Part shown: positions 18,601 to 26,031 of the stretch, piece after piece
Numbering within the stretch: position 1 is the first letter of the stretch
Layout: every line of letters begins with the position of its first letter
Assembly (NCBI RefSeq): GCF_900113955.1
Contig: NZ_FORH01000005.1
Coordinates: 273,278-337,277 of the forward strand
From: Celeribacter neptunius
Lineage (GTDB): Bacteria > Pseudomonadota > Alphaproteobacteria > Rhodobacterales > Rhodobacteraceae
Reading direction: 5' to 3'
Length of the DNA stretch: 64,000 bases
Position numbers and translations under genes: made by a program
The notes under the pieces: generated by a model
Seen by the model: the letters and a program-made list of their open reading frames with translations, nothing else
Database searches by the model: none
What the model was told of the DNA's origin: nothing

Positions 18601-19019
18601 TTTGAGGCATCGAACTGCAACGAAGAGTCTGGCTTCGCATCCTTTGCATAGGTCCGCGCCATCCAATAGCAGACATGGAACAGCTCACGTACAACAGCGG
18701 CGGCGTCCTGAGGCTTGATCGGCTTACCGCTGTCATGCGCCGCCCGGTTGCCATGATCTTTGATAAATCGCGCTTTGGTGACGATAGCCGGGCCAGTGAG
18801 TTGGCCGAGCGACGGCTCAGCAATCAACGCCGCTAGAGTGTCCTGGTAGGGCGAGCGCATCGACGGGTCGTTGCGATAAATCCATTTTATCGCTGTTTCC
18901 AAGGTCAACCGCGCCCAGAAGCATGCGCCTCGTGGGTCGGATAGTGCCGCACTCTCAGCCTTTTTCGCGTGGGCTAGAAGGTCGGGGAAATCGGCAGTCA
19001 AGAAAACGAATTGGGTCAT
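15627..19019 (-). CDS. hsdR: Type I restriction endonuclease subunit R
   Basis: This 1130-residue protein cuts unmodified DNA after ATP-driven translocation. An N-terminal DUF4145-like region (about 1-120) and a coiled coil (about 150-205) precede the nuclease core: LVDYVLWG followed by LALVEAKRT forms the PD-(D/E)xK site. The SF2 motor follows with Walker A MATGSGKT, the DEAH box (IVIDEAHRS), a TATP motif and the late helicase motif QMVGRGTR. The ATG overlaps the GmrSD-like stop (ATGA), so it is translated with the preceding defence gene. Length and motifs are complete. Confidence 0.92.
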   Translation of the reverse strand: MTQFVFLTADFPDLLAHAKKAESAALSDPRGACFWARLTLETAIKWIYRNDPSMRSPYQDTLAALIAEPSLGQLTGPAIVTKARFIKDHGNRAAHDSGKPIKPQDAAAVVRELFHVCYWMARTYAKDAKPDSSLQFDASKLEKTLTISASTVAQIQALKEKHDAHAKALKDAEAAAFASEEGRKRLEAELAQVRAEIKEIRQANTAVQDDHDYNEAATRDAFIDLLLNEAGWPLDQDRDREFPVSGMPNDKGEGLVDYVLWGNDAKPLALVEAKRTKKDSRIGQQQAKLYADCLEAMYGRRPVIFTTNGYEHWLWDDQMYPPRRVSGFLKRDELVLLHQRRGTRKSLDGVSVDQGIAGRFYQQRAIRRVGEAFERDRQRKALLVMATGSGKTRTVIALIDQLMRANWVRRVLFLADRVALVKQAHNAFKTHFPTAASANLLKKHDPARNDHSGARIFLSTYPTMMGLIDDVKGGEKQFGPGHFDLIVIDEAHRSVYRKYRAIFDYFDGLLVGLTATPREEIDRDTYSLFELERGIPTDSYDLEDAVADEYLVPPRSISVPLKFQRDGIDYDSLSDEEKAEWDAIEWDDDGTVPDRVESADLNRWLFNKDTVDKVLEHLMTNGIKVAGGDRLGKTIIFAKNSDHAKFIVERFDANYPNYMGQFARLIDYSVTYAQSLIDDFSEAEKAPHIAVSVDMLDTGIDVPEVVNLVFFKIVRSKTKFWQMVGRGTRTCEDLFGPGQDKEEFIIFDFCQNLEFFNENPQITDGPAARPIGERLFVSRVDLVNTLVESGNESSLAGDIKDRLHQEVLGMNLENFIVRRVRRSVERFQRADAWDVLDLDARLALTEEVAGLPTAFEDGGLAAKQFDLLVLNAQLLLLHGDAAFANLQRRIVSFAFALEGLSNVPAVAQELELVLAIQTDEFWQDITPEILEDIRRRLRNLAELIQPKERKNVITDFEDSIGEATTIDMPEVGSGVDKVRFKAKTRKFIEAHLDHIAIQKIRRGEQLTPADLEELERMLISEGVADQEILDGLQNEGGLGVFLRSLTGLSRSAAKDVFSNFAATNQLSANQTEFIELIINSLCENGVVDPKSFYESPYTDLDDMGINGLFDPTQTAQIVSLVRSINETAAA

Positions 19020-21115
19020 GCTGGCTCATCCGCTCCGAGTTGACGGTCCAGTGCTTGCCGCACCAACCCCAAAACATATGGTAGGTCCTCGTGGTCCGTT
19101 AGCTTGACCTCGGTATTTCCATTGCCCCATCGACCTACATCTGTGACATCGACCGCCATCCCGCGCGGATCGTTGAGTTCATAAGGTTCAATGTTGATAG
19201 AAATCCTGAGCGCCTTGGCCTGTGGCACGACATCCGCGAAATTTGTTTCGGCCTTGTAAGCCACGTAAAGCTTGAGGAACTGTTCGCTTACACTCGGGTC
19301 CAGCGCCATCACTTCGCGACGAAACTGCTCGAAGAGGTCTCTCATCTTGCCTGATGTTAGATGGGGATGATCTTCGATGGTATAACCGTTGGCCTCTTCA
19401 GTCGGGGTGCGATAGGTCGCCAGGATTTCGGCGCTCAGAGAAGGTGCGGCCCAGACTTCAGCAGCCTGCTGCGCAAGCTGTTGGGCTCGCGACTCGATCG
19501 CAGCTTCGTTCCATGTATCCAACACACCCAACCCTTTATTGACCCGCAACGGGCTTTCTTTGAAACCGCCGGCCATGTCGCGCTTCTCAGCGAAACTCTT
19601 GTCACTGTATTCGGAATTATACCCGGTAAGCGTCAGGTTCCCCAACGTGTGAAGCCATTTCTCCTGCACGGCAGCCCAGTCAGCCCCAAGGGCGGCTTGC
19701 CATTCTGTTGATAGGTTCTCGTTCTGCGGCAGGATGTGCTCAATCGTGTAATCGTCGACCTCGACGCGCTCTTTTCTTCCGAAGTTCTCAAATTTCCGAA
19801 GCCAGTAAGTGCGGCTACGGAAGTTGTAGAGGTCGCGATCTTGAATGCGCGCAATGAACTCTTCGTCACGCGGAAACCGGCGATATGACTTCATGTTGAG
19901 CAGGTGTGCTTTGACGCTTTCCAGGTAGCGGTCTTTTTTCAGCTCCCGGCCAAACGTTGCGAAAGTCTTGTTGAGTGAGTTCGTGGGCACGGAACAGATC
20001 GCGCGACGGAAGACATAGGCCTCGACCAAGCGGACCACTTCAAGGAAATCGTCAGCGCTCAATGCGCCCGTCTTATAGTCTTTGTAGACCTCCAGAAGGA
20101 ATGGGTAGGCGACATCAACTTTCAGCTCTCGCAGATCCCTGAAGCCGAGCGCCAAGGCCTTATCTTTCTCTTGCCCCAGTACGAGCGCCCCGTAGTACTG
20201 CGAGAATTCCCAGACCTCCCGCACGAGGTCTTCCACCTCACGGCCACCGCCAATTTGTTCCTGGGAATACGCCTTGTACGCATCGTAGACATCATCAAGC
20301 CTAGGGATCGACCCGGTCACGACCGTCAGATAATTCCGCATGAAACCGTCGAAGTGCGAGGCATAGGCAGCCTGACCAAAACCTTCTTCCATGCGCCGCC
20401 AGTATTGCTCATAGAGCCGCGTTTGCAGTTTCGGCTCCAACCCCATCAAAACGAAATTGCGGATCAGATCGGCCTGCGACAGCTCCTTGCCCGTCGAGTT
20501 CATGCTTTCGAAAATCAGCTGAGGGTTGTCATGTTCCCGGCTGAGCGCCACGTCCACAATCATCAGCTTGGCAAGGCCAGAACAAACCTCCGACACAGCC
20601 GCATCGTCCTGGTCGAGCCAACGTGAGAACATCTTGAAATTCTCGGCGACACGCATCGAATGCGGCTCGGGCAGGTCATCGCCCGACACCACCGCGTTCA
20701 GCGTCGTGCGGTCGGTCTTGGACAATAACAGCTTGAAAGCACGTTCCCCGCTTTCGTCCGGGTCCATCAGGTATCGGTTGCGGATTTTCTTGAACGAGAA
20801 GCCGTCGACCGGCTCATCGTCGCCTACCTTGCGCGACAGCGCGGCGAGGAGCAGCGTGACCGAGGTCAGGCGCTGTTGGCCGTCGATGACAAGCAGCGGC
20901 GCGCGGCTGGACGTGTTGGACAGGCTCTCTTCGATATAAACGACCGAGCCAAGAAAATGTACCGGGATATGCCCACTGCGTCCCGCACGTCGGATGTCCT
21001 CCCACAACTGGCGGCACTCGCGCTCGGTCCAGGAATAGGTCCGCTGATAGATCGGAATGACAAACTGCGGCGCGCTGTTGATGAAGTTCAGGAGGTTGGC
21101 ATCGGTAGCTTTCAT
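19016..21115 (-). CDS. GmrSD-like nuclease (DUF262-DUF1524, C-terminal DUF5655-like)
   Basis: This protein has 699 residues. The N-terminal DUF262 domain shows PIYQR (21-25) and DGQQR (78-82), the NTP-binding and hydrolysis signature of GmrS-type proteins. A central DUF1524 His-Asn nuclease block follows (IEHILPQNENLS ... LGNLTLTGYNSEYS). The C-terminal about 110 residues look like DUF5655. GmrSD enzymes are type IV systems that cut DNA carrying modified (for example glucosylated) cytosine; related DUF262/DUF1524 proteins serve other defence systems. Here it lies inside a type I operon, coupled to hsdR. The start at 21115 lacks a strong ribosome site. Confidence 0.82.
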   Translation of the reverse strand: MKATDANLLNFINSAPQFVIPIYQRTYSWTERECRQLWEDIRRAGRSGHIPVHFLGSVVYIEESLSNTSSRAPLLVIDGQQRLTSVTLLLAALSRKVGDDEPVDGFSFKKIRNRYLMDPDESGERAFKLLLSKTDRTTLNAVVSGDDLPEPHSMRVAENFKMFSRWLDQDDAAVSEVCSGLAKLMIVDVALSREHDNPQLIFESMNSTGKELSQADLIRNFVLMGLEPKLQTRLYEQYWRRMEEGFGQAAYASHFDGFMRNYLTVVTGSIPRLDDVYDAYKAYSQEQIGGGREVEDLVREVWEFSQYYGALVLGQEKDKALALGFRDLRELKVDVAYPFLLEVYKDYKTGALSADDFLEVVRLVEAYVFRRAICSVPTNSLNKTFATFGRELKKDRYLESVKAHLLNMKSYRRFPRDEEFIARIQDRDLYNFRSRTYWLRKFENFGRKERVEVDDYTIEHILPQNENLSTEWQAALGADWAAVQEKWLHTLGNLTLTGYNSEYSDKSFAEKRDMAGGFKESPLRVNKGLGVLDTWNEAAIESRAQQLAQQAAEVWAAPSLSAEILATYRTPTEEANGYTIEDHPHLTSGKMRDLFEQFRREVMALDPSVSEQFLKLYVAYKAETNFADVVPQAKALRISINIEPYELNDPRGMAVDVTDVGRWGNGNTEVKLTDHEDLPYVLGLVRQALDRQLGADEPA

Positions 21116-21137
21116 GGTAACGAACTCGATATTGGAA

Positions 21138-21995
21138 TTAATCTGAATAGGCGTGCCCGGCGTCCAGGGCATCGGTGAAATAGGGTGTGAAACCAGCAAG
21201 CATGATGGTCACAGAGACCAAATCGCGCATTTCAATCTCGCGCAACTGGCTGGCGGCTGTGCCTGCGTGACGGATGCCGGGATAGTCATTGGCAAAGCGA
21301 TAGATGCCTTTTGCAGATTCCTTGATCTGCTCGTGCGGCCAAACGGATGTTCGATCACACATCGCGCCGAAGGTATTAGCTTCGCGGCGAGCCGTAGCGT
21401 TGAAGGCAACCACATCAGGGTGTTGTTTGAACAGCGCCTCGAGAAGATTAAACTGCGCGGAGATGCACTGTTTTACCTTTCTCGGAGACTGATCACCTTT
21501 CAGATCGCGAACGCATTCCTCGAAATCATGCATGAGCGCCGCAAGAGCTGCGTCCTGAGAAGTGACATGCCGTAAGTCGCGCATCAGGCGGGCGAACACG
21601 CCGGGGAGGGTCGGGTGCAGGCTGAAGGGGCGGCGGAGGTCATAGCGGAGGCTGTACTTGTCGAGAAAATCGCGGATCAGCAGGAAATATCTGTTGGTCA
21701 GGGCCTCGCTGCCGAAGTCTTCGATGACTGTGTGGGCGCGCTCGAGAAATTCGACGGCTGATAGCTCTCCGTTCAACGCGGTTACTTTGGTGTCGCGGAA
21801 GGCGATGCGGGCCTCGTCCTTGTCATCCACAATCGCAGCAAGGGATGTGGCCGGGTCCAGCTTTACGACGAAAGACTTGTTGAGTTCGCGGTAAAGCTCG
21901 CAAAACAGGTCTTCTGGCGCATCGTTATGTTTGGCCAATTTGCTCCAAACCTGCCGCCACATTTCGGACCAGACACCTATGATCTCGCCCCGCAT
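21138..21995 (-). CDS. Unknown protein inside the type I restriction operon
   Basis: This protein has 285 residues. The ATG at 21995 begins one base after the hsdS stop, and the gene ends 22 bases before the GmrSD-like gene, so it belongs to the defence operon. The sequence is mostly helical and contains no Walker or nuclease motif I can name. Its C-terminal segment (YRFANDYPGIRHAG, then a hydrophobic helix) resembles the ends of some abortive-infection-type proteins, but I would not assign a family on that. Confidence 0.65.
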   Translation of the reverse strand: MRGEIIGVWSEMWRQVWSKLAKHNDAPEDLFCELYRELNKSFVVKLDPATSLAAIVDDKDEARIAFRDTKVTALNGELSAVEFLERAHTVIEDFGSEALTNRYFLLIRDFLDKYSLRYDLRRPFSLHPTLPGVFARLMRDLRHVTSQDAALAALMHDFEECVRDLKGDQSPRKVKQCISAQFNLLEALFKQHPDVVAFNATARREANTFGAMCDRTSVWPHEQIKESAKGIYRFANDYPGIRHAGTAASQLREIEMRDLVSVTIMLAGFTPYFTDALDAGHAYSD

Positions 21996-21996
21996 C

Positions 21997-23172
21997 TCAG
22001 AGTTCCCCCTGAAAAGCGCGATGTTGAAGGGAGGCAAACAGAAATTCTTGAGCTGCCAAGTCAGCATTTGCTCTTTGCCAAACGTGTTGTAACTTCTCAC
22101 GTTGCACGCCGTACTGTTCCTGAAGGGTCATCTCAGGCACCCTCAAACGGAGTGGAGAAAGGTCTTTCTTGTTCAACTGGGGTACGGAGGACCCCGAAGC
22201 GATGTCTGACAGCGTGAACAATGAGAACCAACCAGCAAGAAAGTCCGTGTTGATGACGTTTGATCTGGGCAGCACTCCCATCAAGTTTGGGTCAAGAATG
22301 GCAGGACGCATCAAGGTGCGTTTTTTGTTTGTACCAATGGCTCCGCCCCGCTTTGGAAACACAATCGCACCGGCCGGACACGTTGCTGCTTTGGAACCCG
22401 GAACAGAGCTCCACAACGCCGCTTCGTGTACTTCTCGGGCGTTTCCTGGGCGGTTAAGGTCTGAGACCTTGAGGATCAGGTAGCCGTCTTTCTGGTCAAC
22501 AAATTCCTCTCCTTCGGGCAAAGTGTTCCCAGAGAAAAAATCAGCGCAATCGCCAAGCAATGCGTTTGATGCTTGCTCACTTCGCACATCACCAAACATC
22601 TCATGAAAGATCGCCTGGCCGAAGGTGTTCAGTTTGTCGAGGGCGCGGGTGCGGAGGCGGCGGAGCGCGTCCGCCTGATCCAGTATCCCCGCAATCCGCC
22701 TCTGCTCCTCCAACGGCGGGAGGGGGATCTTGATGCCCTTGATCAGACCCATGTTGAGTCCGCGTCGCTCGTTACCTTGGGAACCCGTCAGGTGTCGAAT
22801 TTCCTGGTAGCGTGCTTGAAGATTACGAAACAAAAAATTGGAATCTAGCCGTTTGCAGTCCACTGGATGGATAGCCACAAGAGACTGATTGCAAGTCGCT
22901 TTCATCTTGAGCCTAGCAACCGTTCCGCGCGTCTTCCCTTGGCCGTTAAGCGCAATCAAGACAGAGTCTTCGGGCAAGTATTTTGCGGCAGAGCTTTGCA
23001 AGCCAGCATCCGTTATCCGACCCTCACACGACTTAATCTCTGGGTTGTGAATATCGCCGGACACAAGCCAAGGTACGTCCCCACCCTCATAGAACGCGTC
23101 ATTTTTCCTGTCAGGTGTGCCTCCAGTAAACAACTCACAAACTTCGCCAATCGCCACAGACTCCGAATTCAT
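21997..23172 (-). CDS. hsdS: Type I restriction specificity subunit S
   Basis: This 391-residue subunit has the usual two target-recognition domains (about 1-150 and 200-345), each followed by a conserved helical spacer. The central spacer reads PLPPLEEQRRIAGILDQADALRRLR. This protein reads the bipartite DNA target for both methylation and restriction. The ATG overlaps the hsdM stop (ATGA). The sequence is intact, with no sign of truncation or recombining partner copies nearby. Confidence 0.92.
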   Translation of the reverse strand: MNSESVAIGEVCELFTGGTPDRKNDAFYEGGDVPWLVSGDIHNPEIKSCEGRITDAGLQSSAAKYLPEDSVLIALNGQGKTRGTVARLKMKATCNQSLVAIHPVDCKRLDSNFLFRNLQARYQEIRHLTGSQGNERRGLNMGLIKGIKIPLPPLEEQRRIAGILDQADALRRLRTRALDKLNTFGQAIFHEMFGDVRSEQASNALLGDCADFFSGNTLPEGEEFVDQKDGYLILKVSDLNRPGNAREVHEAALWSSVPGSKAATCPAGAIVFPKRGGAIGTNKKRTLMRPAILDPNLMGVLPRSNVINTDFLAGWFSLFTLSDIASGSSVPQLNKKDLSPLRLRVPEMTLQEQYGVQREKLQHVWQRANADLAAQEFLFASLQHRAFQGEL

Positions 23173-24743
23173 CCGAGCATCCCTTCCAACCGGTCCAGCC
23201 CTTCGGCAATTTCGGCCTCAATCGCGCGCAGTTCGGCGATGATCTCTTTTGGGGGTTGATGGTCGACCTCCTCATGGGCCACTTCCTTGTAGCGGTTGAG
23301 CGATAGGTCCCATGTGCCCGTGGCCTGAATATCCGCCAGAGACACCATGAAGCTTTGCGCAGTGTGGGGGCGCTCGGCCTCTGCCTCTAACGCACCCCAG
23401 CGGGCCAGAATGTCCGGTAGGTTGTTCTTGGCATGTTCGTCCTCTGTCAGCGCCTCGGCAGGCACCGGCCCCAGCTTCTCAGTCGGCAACAGCTCCGTGC
23501 GTTTGTCATCAAGGCTCAGCCCGTCGGCCTCCATGTCGTAGAACCAGACATTATCCGTGCCGCCGCTTTCGGTCTTGGTGAAGATCATGATAGCGGTGGA
23601 CACCCCGGCATAGGGGCGGAACACGCCCGAGGGCAGCTTGATGATTGCGTCGAGTTTTTGTTCTTCGACGATGATCCGGCGGATGTCCTTGTGCGCCTTG
23701 GAAGAGCCAAACAGCACCCCGTCCGGCACGACCACCGCCGCGCGCCCACCCGTGCGCATGAGGCGCAGGAAGAGGGCAAGAAACAGCAGTTCCGTCTTCT
23801 TGGTCTTCACGACCTTCTGGAGGTCCTTGGCCGTCGCATCGTAGTCGAGCGACCCGGCAAAGGGCGGGTTGGCAAGGATCAGGGAGTAAGCGCCCGTGTC
23901 GGCCCCATGTTCTTCGGCCAGACTATCACGATAAGCGACATCCGCATTTTCGACCCCGTGCAGAACCATGTTCATCGACCCGATGCGCAGCATGGTCGGG
24001 TCAAAATCGAACCCGTGGAACATGTTGTTATGGAAGTGCTGGCGCTGTTCGGGGTTGCGCAGCATTTCAGAATGTGTTTCGCGCAGATACTCCCCTGCCG
24101 TGACAAGGAAACCGCAGGTGCCCGCCGCAGGATCGCAGATCGTGTCCTTGGGTGTGGGGGCCATCAGGCGCACCATCAGCTCGATGATGTGGCGCGGGGT
24201 GCGAAACTGGCCGTTTTGCCCGGCACTGGCGATCTTGCCGAGCATGTATTCGTAGACGTCGCCCTTGGTGTCGCGGTCGTCCATCTGGATGCCGTCGAGC
24301 AACCGCATGACTTTGTCGAGGAGAGCCGGGCTAGAAAAACCCAAACGCGCGTCTTTCATGTGGGTGGCGAAAGCTGTTCCTTCCTCCGCCATCGTCCGCA
24401 TGAAGGGAAAGACGTGCTGATCCATCAGCTTCATCTTCTCGCGGTTCTCAAAGTTGATCAGCCGTTGCCAACGCAGATCGTCGTAAGGACGTTCGATGGT
24501 TTCGTCATCTTTCGGATCGTCGCTGACCTTGTAGGTGAAGGTGCCCTCTGGGAAGATGCGCCGCTCCATCGCTGTGCCCAGCATGTTGGCCTTGGCCTCT
24601 TCCCGCGTGTGGATTTCGTCGAGCCGCTTGATAAAGAGCAGGTAGGTGATCTGTTCGATCACAGAGAGCGGATTGGAGACACCGCCCGACCAGAAGGCGT
24701 TCCAGATTTGGTCGACTTGAGATTTGATATTGCCAGTAATCAC
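23169..24743 (-). CDS. hsdM: Type I restriction methyltransferase subunit M
   Basis: This 524-residue N6-adenine methyltransferase has an N-terminal helical HsdM domain, the SAM-binding motif DPAAGTCGFLVTAG near residue 205 and the catalytic NPPF box (LILANPPFAG). It methylates the site chosen by HsdS and protects host DNA. It is the first gene of the hsdM-hsdS-unknown-GmrSD-hsdR operon, which runs with overlaps or tiny gaps through 19 kb to 15.6 kb. Confidence 0.93.
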   Translation of the reverse strand: MITGNIKSQVDQIWNAFWSGGVSNPLSVIEQITYLLFIKRLDEIHTREEAKANMLGTAMERRIFPEGTFTYKVSDDPKDDETIERPYDDLRWQRLINFENREKMKLMDQHVFPFMRTMAEEGTAFATHMKDARLGFSSPALLDKVMRLLDGIQMDDRDTKGDVYEYMLGKIASAGQNGQFRTPRHIIELMVRLMAPTPKDTICDPAAGTCGFLVTAGEYLRETHSEMLRNPEQRQHFHNNMFHGFDFDPTMLRIGSMNMVLHGVENADVAYRDSLAEEHGADTGAYSLILANPPFAGSLDYDATAKDLQKVVKTKKTELLFLALFLRLMRTGGRAAVVVPDGVLFGSSKAHKDIRRIIVEEQKLDAIIKLPSGVFRPYAGVSTAIMIFTKTESGGTDNVWFYDMEADGLSLDDKRTELLPTEKLGPVPAEALTEDEHAKNNLPDILARWGALEAEAERPHTAQSFMVSLADIQATGTWDLSLNRYKEVAHEEVDHQPPKEIIAELRAIEAEIAEGLDRLEGMLG

Positions 24744-24767
24744 TTGGGAAGCACCAGTTTTTGTATT

Positions 24768-25004
24768 TTAGAGACCATAGCGCAGACGTTGCAGGCCAAA
24801 TTGAAGGATAAGCAACGCGACTGAAGCTCCGATAAGCACTGACATAGAGATCAGGCTGGCTATCGCAGATATGCCTTGGAGGACGGTACCGTATTCAGTA
24901 AATATTGCTGCAAAATAGGAAGCTGCGCCAAGGACAAGTAGCGCTGTCAGTATCGGCAATACGCGGATCATGACATTTCTTTCCAACACAATGATTTTAT
25001 CCAT
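24768..25004 (-). CDS. Small two-helix membrane protein
   Basis: This 78-residue protein has two hydrophobic stretches (VLPILTALLVLGAASYFAAIF and MSVLIGASVALLILQFGL), so it should sit in the inner membrane with both ends on one side. It lies between the XRE gene (6-bp gap) and hsdM (24-bp gap) on the same strand, so it may be co-transcribed with the defence genes. Small membrane proteins in such positions are sometimes effectors, but nothing here shows that. ATG 24971 is an alternative start. Confidence 0.5.
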   Translation of the reverse strand: MDKIIVLERNVMIRVLPILTALLVLGAASYFAAIFTEYGTVLQGISAIASLISMSVLIGASVALLILQFGLQRLRYGL

Positions 25005-25010
25005 TTCTCT

Positions 25011-25478
25011 TCACACAGTTGTTTCGAGGTAGTCAAAAATTTCGGCTTCAGACATCTCACGACCACTTGCGAATTGCCCGACCAAGAAGCTGATCAGCTT
25101 TGCCTTCTTATGAGGTGAGAATTCGATTGCCCTTGTTCTCTGGAAGCCTTCCATAGCCAACAAGATCTTCTCGTACACATCGGGTGCCGGAAGTGTAACC
25201 GATGGAGACATGCCCAAGAGCAGCCAATTTAGGTCCACGTCAAACTTTCGATGGACATTGATAGCGAGTGCGAGCGGAACGTCACGGACAGCCGCTTCGT
25301 AGTTCCGGTACGAGCGAGGAATCACGTCTACACTTTTGGCAAAATCACTCTGCGAAAGCCCCGCGCGTCGCCTGACTATGAGCAGGCGCTCAGCGATAGT
25401 TTCATTTTCGTGTTGATTTTGACACGTATGTTCCAATACAGTCGTTCCCGTACCTATGCGCACTAATTCTTCCCACAT
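25011..25478 (-). CDS. XRE-family regulator upstream of the restriction operon
   Basis: This 155-residue protein has its HTH near residues 35-60 (RLLIVRRRAGLSQSDFAKSV, then RSYRNYEA), followed by a helical C-terminal region that resembles phage CI-type or element repressor tails. The start is uncertain: the ATG at 25478 has no good ribosome site, and a TTG at 25496 is possible. It is divergent from two excisionase-like genes and the integrase. It could repress excision and restriction-operon expression together. Confidence 0.65.
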   Translation of the reverse strand: MWEELVRIGTGTTVLEHTCQNQHENETIAERLLIVRRRAGLSQSDFAKSVDVIPRSYRNYEAAVRDVPLALAINVHRKFDVDLNWLLLGMSPSVTLPAPDVYEKILLAMEGFQRTRAIEFSPHKKAKLISFLVGQFASGREMSEAEIFDYLETTV

Positions 25479-25511
25479 TCGTGGCGAAGTTGGCAAGACC
25501 AGAGGCCCAAA

Positions 25512-25724
25512 ATGAACACACCAGACCTGTATTCCCCGAAAGAACTCGCAAAAATTAGTGGCTGGCCGGAACGCCGCATCCGCAACCTACTTCGCTCGGG
25601 TCATCTGCGCCATGTACGTGTCGGTACAAGTTATCTTTTGCCCAGTAGCGCGATCTCTGAATACGTCGAGCGAAACATGATCGAACCGTTGGCGACAAGT
25701 GGTCGGGAAAACTCTGGATCCTAA
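25512..25724 (+). CDS. Excisionase/MerR-like small DNA-binding protein
   Basis: This 70-residue protein has a helix-turn-helix of the HTH_17 type: LYSPKELAKISGWPERRIRNLL followed by RHVRVGTSYLLPSSAISEYV. The DNA-reading helix and wing are characteristic of excisionases and AlpA-like activators. It is the first of three co-oriented genes leading into the integrase, so a recombination directionality factor is likely. Confidence 0.65.
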   Translation: MNTPDLYSPKELAKISGWPERRIRNLLRSGHLRHVRVGTSYLLPSSAISEYVERNMIEPLATSGRENSGS

Positions 25725-25794
25725 AACAACGAACCGAACCTGCGCACTCCTATAGCTCCGGCAAAGCCCCTTTTAGATTTGAGAGACTCGTTAG

Positions 25795-26031
25795 ATGAGC
25801 ACAACCAGCCTGAATATAAGCGTGATCGAAAAGCGTATGATGAACGCGACTGAAGCCGCTCATTACTGTGGCATTGCCGTTAAGCACTTTAAGACACTCT
25901 GTCCTGTGCGACCCGTATTGATGCCACCGAAGTACAAACAATACGACAGAATCGACTTAGACAAGTGGTTGGATAATTTGAAAGCTGATGTTGATAACGC
26001 TTCACAAAACGCCATCCTGGATCGACTTTGA
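25795..26031 (+). CDS. Second excisionase-like protein coupled to the integrase
   Basis: This 78-residue protein has a HTH-like core (MNATEAAHYCGIAVKHFKTLC) and the RIDLDKWLDNL end seen in HTH_17/excisionase proteins. Its TGA shares a base with the integrase ATG (TGATG at 26029-26033), so the two are co-translated. Two excisionase-like genes in a row are unusual; one may be the directionality factor and the other a regulator. Confidence 0.6.
   Translation: MSTTSLNISVIEKRMMNATEAAHYCGIAVKHFKTLCPVRPVLMPPKYKQYDRIDLDKWLDNLKADVDNASQNAILDRL

Noticed and set aside
21153..21575. Plus-strand frames inside the restriction operon
   Set aside because: Antisense shadows of well-supported minus-strand genes.
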